In this document: piece after piece, positions 55,062 to 64,000 of the stretch
How the letters are laid out: each line of letters opens with the position of its first letter
Numbering within the stretch: position 1 is the first letter of the stretch
Assembly (NCBI GenBank): GCA_021769295.1
Contig: JAETTD010000001.1
Location: 62,001 to 126,000, forward strand
DNA: 64,000 bases
Direction of reading: 5' to 3'
DNA from: Bacillota bacterium
GTDB taxonomy: Bacteria; Bacillota; Clostridia; Peptostreptococcales; Anaerovoracaceae
Translations under genes and position numbers: made by a program
Notes under the pieces: generated by a model
Told to the model about the DNA's origin: nothing
What the model saw: only the letters and a program-made list of their open reading frames with translations
Databases searched by the model: none

Positions 55062-56732
55062 TCATTGGCTTTCCTCTCCGTCAAATTGTATTTCATCGGT
55101 TATAAACTGTAATCGCTTATTCCCCTGCCAGTATTGACGTTCCAACCTGCCAATGATGTCCGTTTTTTTGGAGCGCATTTCGTCAAAATCATAATCGCCC
55201 GCCCTTCCAAAGAGCACGCACTGAATTCGGCCTCCCGTCGCACTTGCAGCATTAAACCGCACGTGCTGCAACATGTTTCCCATATACCTTTCATCGCTGA
55301 TTTTTACATCACTGCAAAGTATGAGAGGCCTTTGGTTCCTGTTTCCGAAAGGCGCCAGAAGTTCAAACTGCTCCGCAAGGTCAATGGTAAGGTCAGAAGT
55401 TTTCAGGTTTAAGTCCACAAGATGCTTTTTCTTAAAAATATCCGGATTCTTCTTTCGGATTTCTTTCATCTGCGCCAAAAGATTTTCCCTCAGCTGAGGC
55501 AGATTTTCCTTCTTCATGGAAAATCCGCAGGCGCCGGCATGGCCCCCGAATTTTTCAAACAGATGCTCGTTGGACTTCAGGAGTTCATATAGGTTTACGC
55601 CCTCAATACTTCTGCCGGTTCCCTTTAGCTCGCTGCCTTCATCCCCGGTAGGAGTTACTATGACAGCAGGCCTGTAATAGGTTTCCTTTATCTTTCCTGC
55701 CACAATGCCTGCGATGCCTTCGTGGGCGCCGTCTGATTTCAGCAAAATAAAATCATCCGGGCTGTCTTTCTTAATCTCGGATGCACAGACCTCAAAGAGC
55801 TCCGACTGCATTTTTTTGCGTATTATATTCTTTTGAAGTATGTCCTCAACTATCTCCGACATTCTTCTTTCCGAACAGTTTCCCACAAGAAGTTCGACCG
55901 CCTGGGAAGCGTCCTCTATTCTTCCGGAAGCATTCAGATGCGGTACTATCACAAAGCTTATATTTTCGGAAGTTATAAGACCCCGCTTGAGGGACGCTCC
56001 TTCCATAAGCATCCTCAATCCCGGTCTCATACCCAAGTTGATAAGCTTTATTCCGTACTTTGTTATGGTCCTGTTTTCGTCTACCAACGGCATTATGTCG
56101 CCTACCGTTCCTATGGCTGCCAAATCCAGAACTTCCGTCAGAATATTCTTCGGAAGCCCTGTTTTCTGCTGAATCCCCTGAGCAACTTTAAATGCCACGC
56201 CGCAGCCGGAAAGTTCTTTAAAAGGATATTGGGATTCGGGATGCTTAGGGTTAATCAATATGCAGTCTGCCATAACATCGGTAATGTTGTGGTGATCCGT
56301 CACCATGATCTTCATGCCCAGTTCTTTTGCATATTCCACTTCCTCATAGGAAACGCTGCCGCAGTCCACCGTTATGATAAAGTCACATCCCCTTGCGGCG
56401 ATATGCTCTATGGCTTCTTTATTAAGTCCGTAGCCTTCCTCAAACCTGGAAGGTATGTAAAACTCCAGATTCTCCTTGTCGGTCAGGTGACTGAGCACTC
56501 CGAGCATCAGAGCGGTGGAAGTTATTCCGTCTGCGTCGTAATCTCCGTATACACATATGCGGGATTTGTTTTTGATTTCAGACAAAATCAAATCCACTCC
56601 TGCCTCCATATCGTGAAGCAGGAATGGATCGTATGTTCTCTGCGGTTTGTCGGAGAGGAATTCTGCCACATCCTCTTGGGAAGTGATTCCTCTCTGTTTT
56701 AAAAGTTCCGTTATAATAGGGTTTATTTCCAT
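55062..56732 (-). CDS. recJ: single-stranded-DNA-specific exonuclease RecJ
   Basis: ICVYGDYDADGITSTALM; VTDHHN; GGHAGACGFSM. Confidence 0.93.
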   Translation of the reverse strand: MEINPIITELLKQRGITSQEDVAEFLSDKPQRTYDPFLLHDMEAGVDLILSEIKNKSRICVYGDYDADGITSTALMLGVLSHLTDKENLEFYIPSRFEEGYGLNKEAIEHIAARGCDFIITVDCGSVSYEEVEYAKELGMKIMVTDHHNITDVMADCILINPKHPESQYPFKELSGCGVAFKVAQGIQQKTGLPKNILTEVLDLAAIGTVGDIMPLVDENRTITKYGIKLINLGMRPGLRMLMEGASLKRGLITSENISFVIVPHLNASGRIEDASQAVELLVGNCSERRMSEIVEDILQKNIIRKKMQSELFEVCASEIKKDSPDDFILLKSDGAHEGIAGIVAGKIKETYYRPAVIVTPTGDEGSELKGTGRSIEGVNLYELLKSNEHLFEKFGGHAGACGFSMKKENLPQLRENLLAQMKEIRKKNPDIFKKKHLVDLNLKTSDLTIDLAEQFELLAPFGNRNQRPLILCSDVKISDERYMGNMLQHVRFNAASATGGRIQCVLFGRAGDYDFDEMRSKKTDIIGRLERQYWQGNKRLQFITDEIQFDGEESQ

Positions 56733-56736
56733 AATT

Positions 56737-57801
56737 TTAACTTACATATCCCAAAGGGTCTACCAACTGTCCGTTATTACGAACCTCAAAATGCAGATGA
56801 GGTCCCGTCGAAACTCCCGTGCTGCCTACAAGGCCTATCACCTGTCCTGCGCTGACCTTGTCGCCCACCGATACACGTCTTGAGCCTCTTGTCATATGAC
56901 CATATAATGTACTGATTCCGCCGCCGTGGTCGATTACTATACATTCTCCGTAGCTGGCATTGCCATAGTTGACGGACAGAATTACCGTTCCCGATGCCGC
57001 TGCCAGCACATTGGTGCCCTGTCCTGCGGCTATATCTATGCCGCTGTGGTATTTCCAAACGTTATAAACCGGATGCATTCTCCAGCCAAAAGGAGATATT
57101 ATGTAGCGGCTTGCAGGCGCAGGCCATACAAAGGCTCCTCCTTCATAACTTGTGTCCGGCTTTGAAAGAGCCGCAATCTTATCGTTTAAAGCCTGCGCTT
57201 CTTCAAGGAGCTGGTCTTCCTGTGCCTCCAGTTCGGATTTTAAGGAATTGAGTTCTTTCAGGTTTGTATCAAGCTCGGCCTTTTTGGTATCAAGCTCCGC
57301 CTTCTCATCTTTAAGTCTTTCCTTTATTTCTTCAAGTTCTTTTTGCTCCTGCTTTAAGGTTTCAAGAACTTCCATATCGTTCTTATAAATCTTCTGAATC
57401 ATTTCCAGATTGGATATGAATTCGGAAATGCTGTTTGAGCCTAAAAGCACGTCGATAAAGCCCACCGAACCGTTTTTATACATTACACGCAGTCTTTCGT
57501 TTAAACCGTCCTCACGGTTTTTCATCTCCTCCTGCTTGTCAGCTATTTCTTTTTCGGTCTGAGCAATCTGTTTGTTTGCGGCAGCCACTTCTGCATTGAG
57601 GCTGTCAACCTTGGGCTGCATCTCGTCTATCTGCTTCTTTACGTCTGCAAGCCTTGAACTTACCTCATTTTTTTCAGCCTGAACGCCGCTAAGCTGGTCC
57701 TTTAAATTATCGCTTTCAGTAGCCGCATATGTAGCGCCTGCCATTACGAATGTAAAAGTCAGCATTGCTATTAAAAAAATACATGTACTCTTTTTTTTCA
57801 T
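56737..57801 (-). CDS. murein hydrolase activator, coiled coil + M23 peptidase
   Basis: Signal peptide, long coiled coil, HSGIDIAAGQGTNVLAAASGTV; GPHLHFEVRNNGQLVDPLGY. Confidence 0.92.
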   Translation of the reverse strand: MKKKSTCIFLIAMLTFTFVMAGATYAATESDNLKDQLSGVQAEKNEVSSRLADVKKQIDEMQPKVDSLNAEVAAANKQIAQTEKEIADKQEEMKNREDGLNERLRVMYKNGSVGFIDVLLGSNSISEFISNLEMIQKIYKNDMEVLETLKQEQKELEEIKERLKDEKAELDTKKAELDTNLKELNSLKSELEAQEDQLLEEAQALNDKIAALSKPDTSYEGGAFVWPAPASRYIISPFGWRMHPVYNVWKYHSGIDIAAGQGTNVLAAASGTVILSVNYGNASYGECIVIDHGGGISTLYGHMTRGSRRVSVGDKVSAGQVIGLVGSTGVSTGPHLHFEVRNNGQLVDPLGYVS

Positions 57802-57817
57802 CTTTTACCTCCGAAAA

Positions 57818-58708
57818 TCAAGCATCAAGGAATTTTCTCATGGAAATAATGCTGCCCCATGCGCCTATGCTGACTCCGAGAGCCAGGAATATTATCAGCA
57901 TGTTCCATGCCATGTATCCCGTAGGAATAAGCGGGCTTGAAACTATAGCCAGAACCTGAGTTCCGATTCCTCCTACCACTCTGCTATAAAGAAGGGTCAT
58001 CAGCCCTGTGGACACAAGTGCTGCAATTATGCCTATTATTATGCCTTCCGCCATAAAAGGCCCTCTTATAAACCAATTGGTGGCGCCGACATATTTCATT
58101 ATTCTTATTTCGCGCGCACGCGCAAATACGGTAAGCTTGATAGTGTTTGAAACCACAACTACAGATACAACTATCAAAAATCCCATGACAACCAGGGCCC
58201 CTATCTGAAGAAATCTTGTAACCTTGGTCAGCTTTTCAACCGTTTCCCTGTAATACTGGACATCTTCGATTCCCTCAATAGAGCCTGCGTATTCCGAAAC
58301 CATTCCGGCATCGTCTATTGAATCCACGCCTATCAGTATGGAAGCAGGCAGGGGGTTTTCTCCGAGGGAATTAAGCAAATATCCGCTCTCTCCCCACCTT
58401 TCTTTCATAATCTCCAGCGCTTCTTCCTTGCTTCTGTAAGAAACGTCCGAAACGCCTTCGTAGGCTCTGATTTTGTTCATTATCTCTTCGGTCTGTTCCT
58501 GGGTGACTTCGTCTTCAAGATATACTTCCACCTGGTCGTAATCCTGCTTAACCACTTCGGTAAACAGATTTATATTCATCATTATCGAAAAGAATATTCC
58601 CAATATGAAGAGCATGGCCAATATGGAAAATACTGATGCCAAACTCATTCCTCTGTTTCTGAAGATTTGTATGAAACCCTGTTTTATATTATATATTAAA
58701 CTATTCAA
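57818..58708 (-). CDS. ftsX: permease-like cell division protein FtsX
   Basis: FTE VVKQDYDQVEVYLEDEVTQEQ; FLQIGALVVMGFLIVVSVVVVSNTIKL; next to ftsE. Confidence 0.93.
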   Translation of the reverse strand: MNSLIYNIKQGFIQIFRNRGMSLASVFSILAMLFILGIFFSIMMNINLFTEVVKQDYDQVEVYLEDEVTQEQTEEIMNKIRAYEGVSDVSYRSKEEALEIMKERWGESGYLLNSLGENPLPASILIGVDSIDDAGMVSEYAGSIEGIEDVQYYRETVEKLTKVTRFLQIGALVVMGFLIVVSVVVVSNTIKLTVFARAREIRIMKYVGATNWFIRGPFMAEGIIIGIIAALVSTGLMTLLYSRVVGGIGTQVLAIVSSPLIPTGYMAWNMLIIFLALGVSIGAWGSIISMRKFLDA

Positions 58709-59399
58709 GTTCCGCTACCTCCCCTTTAAAATCGTAAATTCCTTCTCTGTCGCTTACGATTTTTCCTTTTTCTATGGAAATTACTCTCTTTTTCATCCTG
58801 TCCACGATGTCTTTGGCATGAGTAACCATTACTATGGTAGTTCCTCTCATGTTAATCTGCTCGAGTAAATCCATAATCCCGGCTGCAGTATCCGGGTCGA
58901 GGTTTCCCGTAGGCTCATCGGCTATAAGAACTATAGGGTTATTTATAATGGCTCTCGCTATGGCCACCCTCTGCTGTTCGCCTGCCGACAGCTCATCGGG
59001 ATATTTGTGCGCTTTATCGGTTATTCCGACAAGGCTTAAAATCTGCGGCACCTGTTTTCTTATCTGTTTTTTGCTCTTGTGCAACACTTCCATTGCAAAG
59101 GCTATATTTTCAAACACCGTCTTTTTAGGAAGCAATCTGAAATCCTGGAAGACGGTTCCCACCTTTCTTCTGAGCTCGGGAACCTCTCTGTTGCTCATGG
59201 AAGTAACTTCTTTTCCGTCTACAACAATGCTTCCCTCATCTGCATCTATTTCTTTTAATATCAGCTTGATAAAAGTAGATTTTCCTGCGCCGCTGGGGCC
59301 TATCAGAAAGACAAAATCTCCTTTTTCAATGTTTACGCTTACATCATCCAGTCCGACATTTGTACGGTAGGTCTTGGTCACATGCTCAAACTTAATCAT
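58701..59399 (-). CDS. ftsE: cell division ATP-binding protein FtsE
   Basis: MIKFEHVTKTY; GPSGAGKSTFIKLI; LSAGEQQRVAIARAIINNPIVLIADEPTGNLDP. Confidence 0.95.
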   Translation of the reverse strand: MIKFEHVTKTYRTNVGLDDVSVNIEKGDFVFLIGPSGAGKSTFIKLILKEIDADEGSIVVDGKEVTSMSNREVPELRRKVGTVFQDFRLLPKKTVFENIAFAMEVLHKSKKQIRKQVPQILSLVGITDKAHKYPDELSAGEQQRVAIARAIINNPIVLIADEPTGNLDPDTAAGIMDLLEQINMRGTTIVMVTHAKDIVDRMKKRVISIEKGKIVSDREGIYDFKGEVAELE

Positions 59400-59520
59400 G
59401 TTTTCCCCCTTCTTGTACCTTTTTCAACAAATATATAATAATTATACTACATTTTGACATCAAATGAAATAGCAAATCATGGCAATAAATGTGTAGTTCC
59501 TGTGATAAATTTTTTGCAAC

Positions 59521-60201
59521 TCAGTACAAAGTCAGAATATATTGGGCCAGTTCTTCCATTACGGCCTTCAATTTAGGCAAGGGTTTCGGCGCCAAAATAT
59601 TGTTTTGAGTTCCCGAATCCATGATAGAAGTGAATAGATTTTGCGCTTTGCGAAAATCTTCCCACGGCTGGGCCGGCACATAAAAGTCTCCCTTTACTTT
59701 AAGAAATTTTTCGGCATCCTTTGCTTCCCTTTGCGTGTCGGTTCTGTTAAACAGCCACAGTGTTTTATCTGCATAATTTTCACGGCATATATCTACAATC
59801 TTTTTTCCTGCAATAACTCTGCAGGGCAACGAATCCACCACGCATATTATCAGGTCTGAATTTCTAAGTTCAGACGGCTTGTCCCAAATGATATACTCCC
59901 CTGCAACCTCTCCGGGAGTTATGATAGCCGTGGAATTTGTAATTCTGACTACCCAGTTGACGTTCCTGTAGAGATTGACCCTGTTGTTTGTCAGCCTTCC
60001 TTCTTCTTTTTCTTTAAAGAAATCCACAAACCGTCTCGGCGATATGTGCTTGTCCAGCGAAAGTTCATAGAAAGGGAGGGAATGTTCCCCGTCATGCCCG
60101 CCTCCTTCAAGATAGGTGATTCCTTCTCTGTACTGCCCTGCCACAAAAGCAAGAGAAGTCGCTATAAAAGTACTGCCCGAGCCGCTGCAGCTCCCCACCA
60201 C
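59521..60201 (-). CDS. putative ParA/CpaE-like protein with degenerate P-loop
   Basis: N-terminus VVGSCSGSGSTFIATSLAFVAG (P-loop-like, lacks canonical Lys); no clear ATG start (GTG or upstream ATT). Confidence 0.5.
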   Translation of the reverse strand: MVGSCSGSGSTFIATSLAFVAGQYREGITYLEGGGHDGEHSLPFYELSLDKHISPRRFVDFFKEKEEGRLTNNRVNLYRNVNWVVRITNSTAIITPGEVAGEYIIWDKPSELRNSDLIICVVDSLPCRVIAGKKIVDICRENYADKTLWLFNRTDTQREAKDAEKFLKVKGDFYVPAQPWEDFRKAQNLFTSIMDSGTQNNILAPKPLPKLKAVMEELAQYILTLY

Positions 60202-60334
60202 GCTTATCGTTTTTTTAATATGGCTTCACCTCTTTTTACATTTTCTGTAAATTTTAAAGGATTTGCTTCGGCTTGTCAAGGGTTAAAAAGAAATTATGTG
60301 GTTCCGGATTTTTCTCGTTAAGGCTCCGGCTATG

Positions 60335-60830
60335 GCGTTGGCTTTTTGCAATGCGGCGGCTCAAAAAGCCAACGTTTATTCCAATATATGTAAATTTTCG
60401 TGGTCTTTTGCCGGTTTCGTTGGCTTTTTGAGCTCATTGCCTGATTTTGGCCTACAAAAAACCTAAAAACTGTAGGCCAATTTTGTTCCTCATCGAAAAA
60501 AAGCCAACGCCTGCACATTTCGGCGCAGGGTTGGCAGGTATTATGTAAACCTATGTTGGCTGATTTCTATTTTTTTTAAGATTGTGGCAACATTATTTAC
60601 AATAATTGTAAATTTCTCACCGGGCATTCTTCCACTTTTTCCCATATGTTGTCGCAGGCAGCCGAAATCCGGAAACCTGCCAACAGTTTTTGGGAAAAAC
60701 TGTTGGCAGGTTCTGCTTATTTTAAAAAAGTGACAACATCGACATTTTTCGACACGGAAAATCCATGCGATTCACCGGATTTTGTTGGCAACTTCTGCCT
60801 TATTCGAAATTCTGCCAACATTTGATGCGG
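60335..60830. repeat. cluster of GTTGGC/GCCAAC-armed inverted repeats in ~0.7 kb intergenic region
   Basis: GTTGGCTTTTTG..CAAAAAGCCAAC (60337-60373), TTGGCCTACA..TGTAGGCCAA (60447-60480), ATTTACAATaATTGTAAAT, TGTTGGCA..TGCCAACA (60783-60821). Confidence 0.85.
60675..60711. other. near-perfect 37-nt palindrome (17-bp stem, ggg loop)
   Basis: ACCTGCCAACAGTTTTT-ggg-AAAAACTGTTGGCAGGT. Confidence 0.95.
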
Positions 60831-60936
60831 GATCCGTTTTCATCCACAGGGGTTTACACGGAGTCCGGTTTTCTTCCGCCGGTGTTTTGCTCAGAGCCCG
60901 TTTTTTGCCAGCTTCAACATTGGGCATCGAGCCTTT

Positions 60937-61428
60937 TCACTCAGCATATTTTACAATAAGCTCAATGGTGTCCGGCAGTGATGTCAGGTCTGTGGACGCC
61001 ACCGCATAAGGATATGTAACCACCTGTGATACCGCCACTCCTTCCTGTGGCTCCGTAAAGGTGGCATGAACTTTCATATTGGTTCCGGCCTTGGTCTTTT
61101 CCAGTGTCATCTTATCTATGGCGACTTCATACCCTGCCGTCGGTTTTTCTCCTCTTGTCACTATAACATATACCTTGCCGTCTATAAGACAGCCCAGCGC
61201 CCTCTCAAGTTCCCTGTATTCGGGAATTACGTCCGTTTCTATGGATTTTGGCACTTCATCTGCTGCAAGCTGCTTAAATTCAACCTTTTTGCCTCCGCCC
61301 ACTCCTCCAAGCAGGCCTTGGCCAAAAACAAACCATGCTACCGCCGCCGCTGCCACTACAGCTACCGTTATAATTACGGTCTTTCGCGATGGCTTTTTAA
61401 AAAACTTTTTCTTTGTATCACCGCTCAT
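60937..61428 (-). CDS. membrane-anchored PrcB C-terminal domain-like protein
   Basis: Single TM then YVIVTRGEKPTAGYEVAIDKMTLEKTKAGTNMKVHATFTEPQEG...VVTYPYAVAS. Confidence 0.6.
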   Translation of the reverse strand: MSGDTKKKFFKKPSRKTVIITVAVVAAAAVAWFVFGQGLLGGVGGGKKVEFKQLAADEVPKSIETDVIPEYRELERALGCLIDGKVYVIVTRGEKPTAGYEVAIDKMTLEKTKAGTNMKVHATFTEPQEGVAVSQVVTYPYAVASTDLTSLPDTIELIVKYAE

Positions 61429-61498
61429 ATAAAAAACTCCCTTCGCTCATAAACTTTCATAACATCTTATGAAAACGCAGGGAGTCTTATTCTTCTTT

Positions 61499-62428
61499 TT
61501 ATCTTACCAGGCCTTTCACTGCTTTTACTATATCGGCGGCTGTCATACCGTATTTTGCTTTAAGTTCCTCAGGCTTGCCCGATTCTCCGAAAGTATCCTG
61601 TTGTCCCACCATGGCCATTCTTACAGGAGATTTGCGGCTCAAAACTTCCGCAACCGCACTGCCCAGACCGCCTATGACGGAATGTTCCTCCGCCGTAATC
61701 ACGGCGCCTGCCTTGGCTGCTTCAACAAGTATATCTTCATCTATAGGCTTTATGGTGTGCATATCGATGACGCCGACTTCAATTCCGCTTTGTGACAGTT
61801 CGTCTGCCGCTGCCATAGCTTCGCTGACCATGATGCCTGTAGCCACTATTGAAGCGTCATTACCTCGGCGGAGCCAGTTGCCTTTTCCGAGGCGAATTTC
61901 GGCCCCTTCTTTATAAAACGTAGGAACTGCCGCTCTGCCCAGTCTGACATAACATGGTCCTTGCATGTCAATCACTTGTTTCATTAAAGTTCTCGTGGAA
62001 ACATCATCGCAAGGGTTTACGACGGTCATACCCGGAATGGTTCGCATCAGAGCCAAGTCTTCAAAAGTCTGGTGGCTTGCACCGTCTTCGCCCACCGTGA
62101 TTCCCGCATGGGTTGCGCATACCTTTACGTTGGCGTGGGTATATCCTATGGAATTTCTTATTATCTCAAAAGCCCTGCCTGCCGCAAACATGGCGAAAGT
62201 GCTGGCGCATACCGTCTTGCCCGAAAGAGCCAGTCCGCAGGCTGCGGCATAAAGGTTCTGCTCAGCTATTCCCATGTTAAAGAATCTTTCGGGAAAAGTT
62301 TTTGCAAATTCAGCCGTCATGGTGGACTTTGAAAGGTCCGCATCCATTACCACCAAATCGGGATTTTCCTTGCCTATTTCTACGAGGACCTTGCCGTAGG
62401 CTTGTCTTGTTGCTGTCTTATCTGCCAT
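61499..62428 (-). CDS. transketolase, C-terminal subunit
   Basis: DLVVMDADLSKSTMTAEFAKTFPERFFNMGIAEQNLYAAACGLA; GGLGSAVAEVL. Confidence 0.93.
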   Translation of the reverse strand: MADKTATRQAYGKVLVEIGKENPDLVVMDADLSKSTMTAEFAKTFPERFFNMGIAEQNLYAAACGLALSGKTVCASTFAMFAAGRAFEIIRNSIGYTHANVKVCATHAGITVGEDGASHQTFEDLALMRTIPGMTVVNPCDDVSTRTLMKQVIDMQGPCYVRLGRAAVPTFYKEGAEIRLGKGNWLRRGNDASIVATGIMVSEAMAAADELSQSGIEVGVIDMHTIKPIDEDILVEAAKAGAVITAEEHSVIGGLGSAVAEVLSRKSPVRMAMVGQQDTFGESGKPEELKAKYGMTAADIVKAVKGLVR

Positions 62429-63246
62429 TACAGTTCACCTCCCAGTTCTTCGATTGCTTGCTTGGTCTGTTCTTCATCAGGCGCTTTGCCGTGCCAGCCT
62501 GCCTGGTCGGTCATAAAGGAAACGCCTTGTCCCTTATGGGTTTTGGCTATGATAGCGGTAGGCCTGCCTTTGCAAGCTCTCGCCTTATCAAAGGCTTCAA
62601 ATATTTCTTCAAAATTATGTCCGTCTATCACAAGGACATTGAAGCCGAAGGCCTTAAACTTTTCATCTATCGGCTTTACTGTCATAACATCATCGTTGTT
62701 TCCGTCTATCTGAAGGCCGTTCCAGTCCACTATTACGCACAGATTGTCCAGCTTATAATGGGAGGACGCCATGGCTGCTTCCCAGATAAGTCCTTCCTGA
62801 AGTTCCCCGTCGCCGAGCAAAGTGTATATTCTTCCGGCGTCGTTATTCAGTTTATTTGCAAGAGCCATTCCGACGCACACTGCAAACCCTTGGCTGAGGG
62901 AGCCTGTGGACATCTCGATTCCGGGAACTTTATCCCTGTTTGGATGACCTTGAAGGCGGCTTCCAAGCTTCCTCAAAGTGAGCAATTCTTCTTTCGGAAA
63001 ATATCCTTTTTCTGCAAGAGCCGCATACTGGACGGGAGCCGCATGGCCTTTTGACAGTACGAACTTATCTCTGCCTTTCATTTGCGGATTTTTGGGGTCC
63101 ACGTTCATTTCTTTAAAATACAAAGCCGTGACTATGTCCGCAGCGGAAAGCGAGCCGCCCGGATGTCCCGACCCTGCACTATGTATTTCTTTGATAACGT
63201 CCACTCTGATTTGAGAAGCTATCTTCTCATACTCTTTGTAATCCAT
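62428..63246 (-). CDS. transketolase, N-terminal subunit (TPP-binding)
   Basis: SGHPGGSLSAADIVTALYF; LGDGELQEGLIWEAAM; ATG of downstream gene overlaps its stop. Confidence 0.93.
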   Translation of the reverse strand: MDYKEYEKIASQIRVDVIKEIHSAGSGHPGGSLSAADIVTALYFKEMNVDPKNPQMKGRDKFVLSKGHAAPVQYAALAEKGYFPKEELLTLRKLGSRLQGHPNRDKVPGIEMSTGSLSQGFAVCVGMALANKLNNDAGRIYTLLGDGELQEGLIWEAAMASSHYKLDNLCVIVDWNGLQIDGNNDDVMTVKPIDEKFKAFGFNVLVIDGHNFEEIFEAFDKARACKGRPTAIIAKTHKGQGVSFMTDQAGWHGKAPDEEQTKQAIEELGGEL

Positions 63247-63338
63247 TATGTTCCTCCAGTGTCTTATGTGATATTTATATTGTGAAGGGGAGCCTCTTTA
63301 TAATCCAGAGGGCTCCCCTCTGATTCGTTACTATTATT

Positions 63339-63725
63339 TTAACGGTTTTCAGGCAAATTGGCAATTCCTAAACTTACACTTAATGCTTTTTCTACGTCAG
63401 GCAGCTGATTTTCGCTGAGGGTGCCTATTCTTTCCTTAAGCCGCTGTTTGTCTATAGTTCTGAGTTGCTCCAAAAGAACCACAGAATCCTTGCTGAGTCC
63501 GCCCTGTGTGGCCTCAAGCTGTACATGGGTAGGAAGCTTTGCCTTCCCGGTCTGTGATGTTACGGCAGCCACGATGATTGTCGGGCTATATTTATTTCCT
63601 ACATCGTTCTGTACGACAAGTACAGGCCTTACTCCCCCTTGTTCTGAGCCTACCACGGGACTTAAATCAGCAAAAAACAAATCCCCTTTTTTTACTATCA
63701 AGTCCAACACTCCTTTTAATCTCAA
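63339..63725 (-). CDS. ndoA: MazF/PemK-family endoribonuclease (EndoA/NdoA)
   Basis: IVKKGDLFFADLSPVVGSEQGGVRPVLVVQNDVGNKYSPTIIVAAVTSQTGKAKLPTHVQL; probable TTG start near 63698. Confidence 0.9.
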   Translation of the reverse strand: MRLKGVLDLIVKKGDLFFADLSPVVGSEQGGVRPVLVVQNDVGNKYSPTIIVAAVTSQTGKAKLPTHVQLEATQGGLSKDSVVLLEQLRTIDKQRLKERIGTLSENQLPDVEKALSVSLGIANLPENR

Positions 63726-63747
63726 ATTTTTCTTTTAGTGTGGATGT

Positions 63748-64000
63748 TCAGCCTGAAATTTTCTGTAATGCTATAGCCGTGTAGTAGGCTATATCTCCGG
63801 CAATGAGGCCGTATTCCCCTAAAGCCTCTGCCGCCAGGTCTCCCGCCATTCCGTGTATAAATACGCCGCAGATTGCAGCTTCTTCTGCCGAAATCCGCTT
63901 TCCGGAAGGTTTCTTCTGCCCCATAAGTCCTGCAATAATGCCTGTAAGCACATCGCCCGAACCTGCTGTTGCCATTCCCGGGTTTCCTGTAGTATTAGTA
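63748..64000 (-). CDS. nnrD: ADP-dependent NAD(P)H-hydrate dehydratase, C-terminal part (truncated by window edge)
   Basis: [24 protein letters not shown]...[27 protein letters not shown], reading open to the edge. Confidence 0.85.
   Translation of the reverse strand, partial: TNTTGNPGMATAGSGDVLTGIIAGLMGQKKPSGKRISAEEAAICGVFIHGMAGDLAAEALGEYGLIAGDIAYYTAIALQKISG

Noticed and set aside
55833-56702. 289-aa plus-strand ORF
   Set aside because: Antisense to recJ; no domain
62302-63054. 250-aa plus-strand ORF
   Set aside because: Antisense to the transketolase subunits; no domain
63285-63320. Terminator between mazF and transketolase
   Set aside because: GGGGAGCC..GGCTCCCC hairpin is present but lacks a U-tract on the relevant strand; function unclear
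63339-63725. Toxin-antitoxin module
   Set aside because: MazF/EndoA-like gene present, but no antitoxin gene was seen next to it in this window, so a complete module is not claimed

Overview
The window looks like a chromosome segment from a spore-forming, anaerobic Firmicute (Clostridia-like). Core genes include a 3'-truncated whiA at the left edge, hrcA-grpE-dnaK-dnaJ with a CIRCE operator, lgt, glpK, hemW, lepA, spoIIP, gpr, rpsT, a GTP-type PEP carboxykinase, recX, recJ, ftsEX, an M23 murein hydrolase, a split transketolase, mazF/ndoA and a truncated nnrD. A ~10.5 kb mobilizable element (about 29397-39930) sits between gpr and the nhaC/rpsT side. It carries a RepA-like ATPase, a MobV relaxase, ParB, a PC4-like protein, a TnpX/TndX-type large serine recombinase split by a frameshift, TnpV, a TetR plus two alpha/beta hydrolases as cargo, a KTR protein and two sigma-like proteins. 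It is bounded by an 11-bp perfect inverted repeat. The most unusual signal is in the intergenic regions: palindromic arrays with a strict 62-bp period. Four separate arrays (about 973-1201, 9873-10101, 16283-16511, 49697-49925) each hold exactly four units with TGCCG..CGGCA arms. In all 16 units the TGCC..GGCA (or TGCT..GGCA) span is 35 nt and the pitch within each array is 62 bp, while the interior and inter-unit sequence vary. Two further families with different arms, AACAT..ATGTT and GTATAC, also have a 62-bp period and flank the mobile element. I recognise no named family for these. The counts were made by hand from the printed coordinates; nothing was searched against a database.
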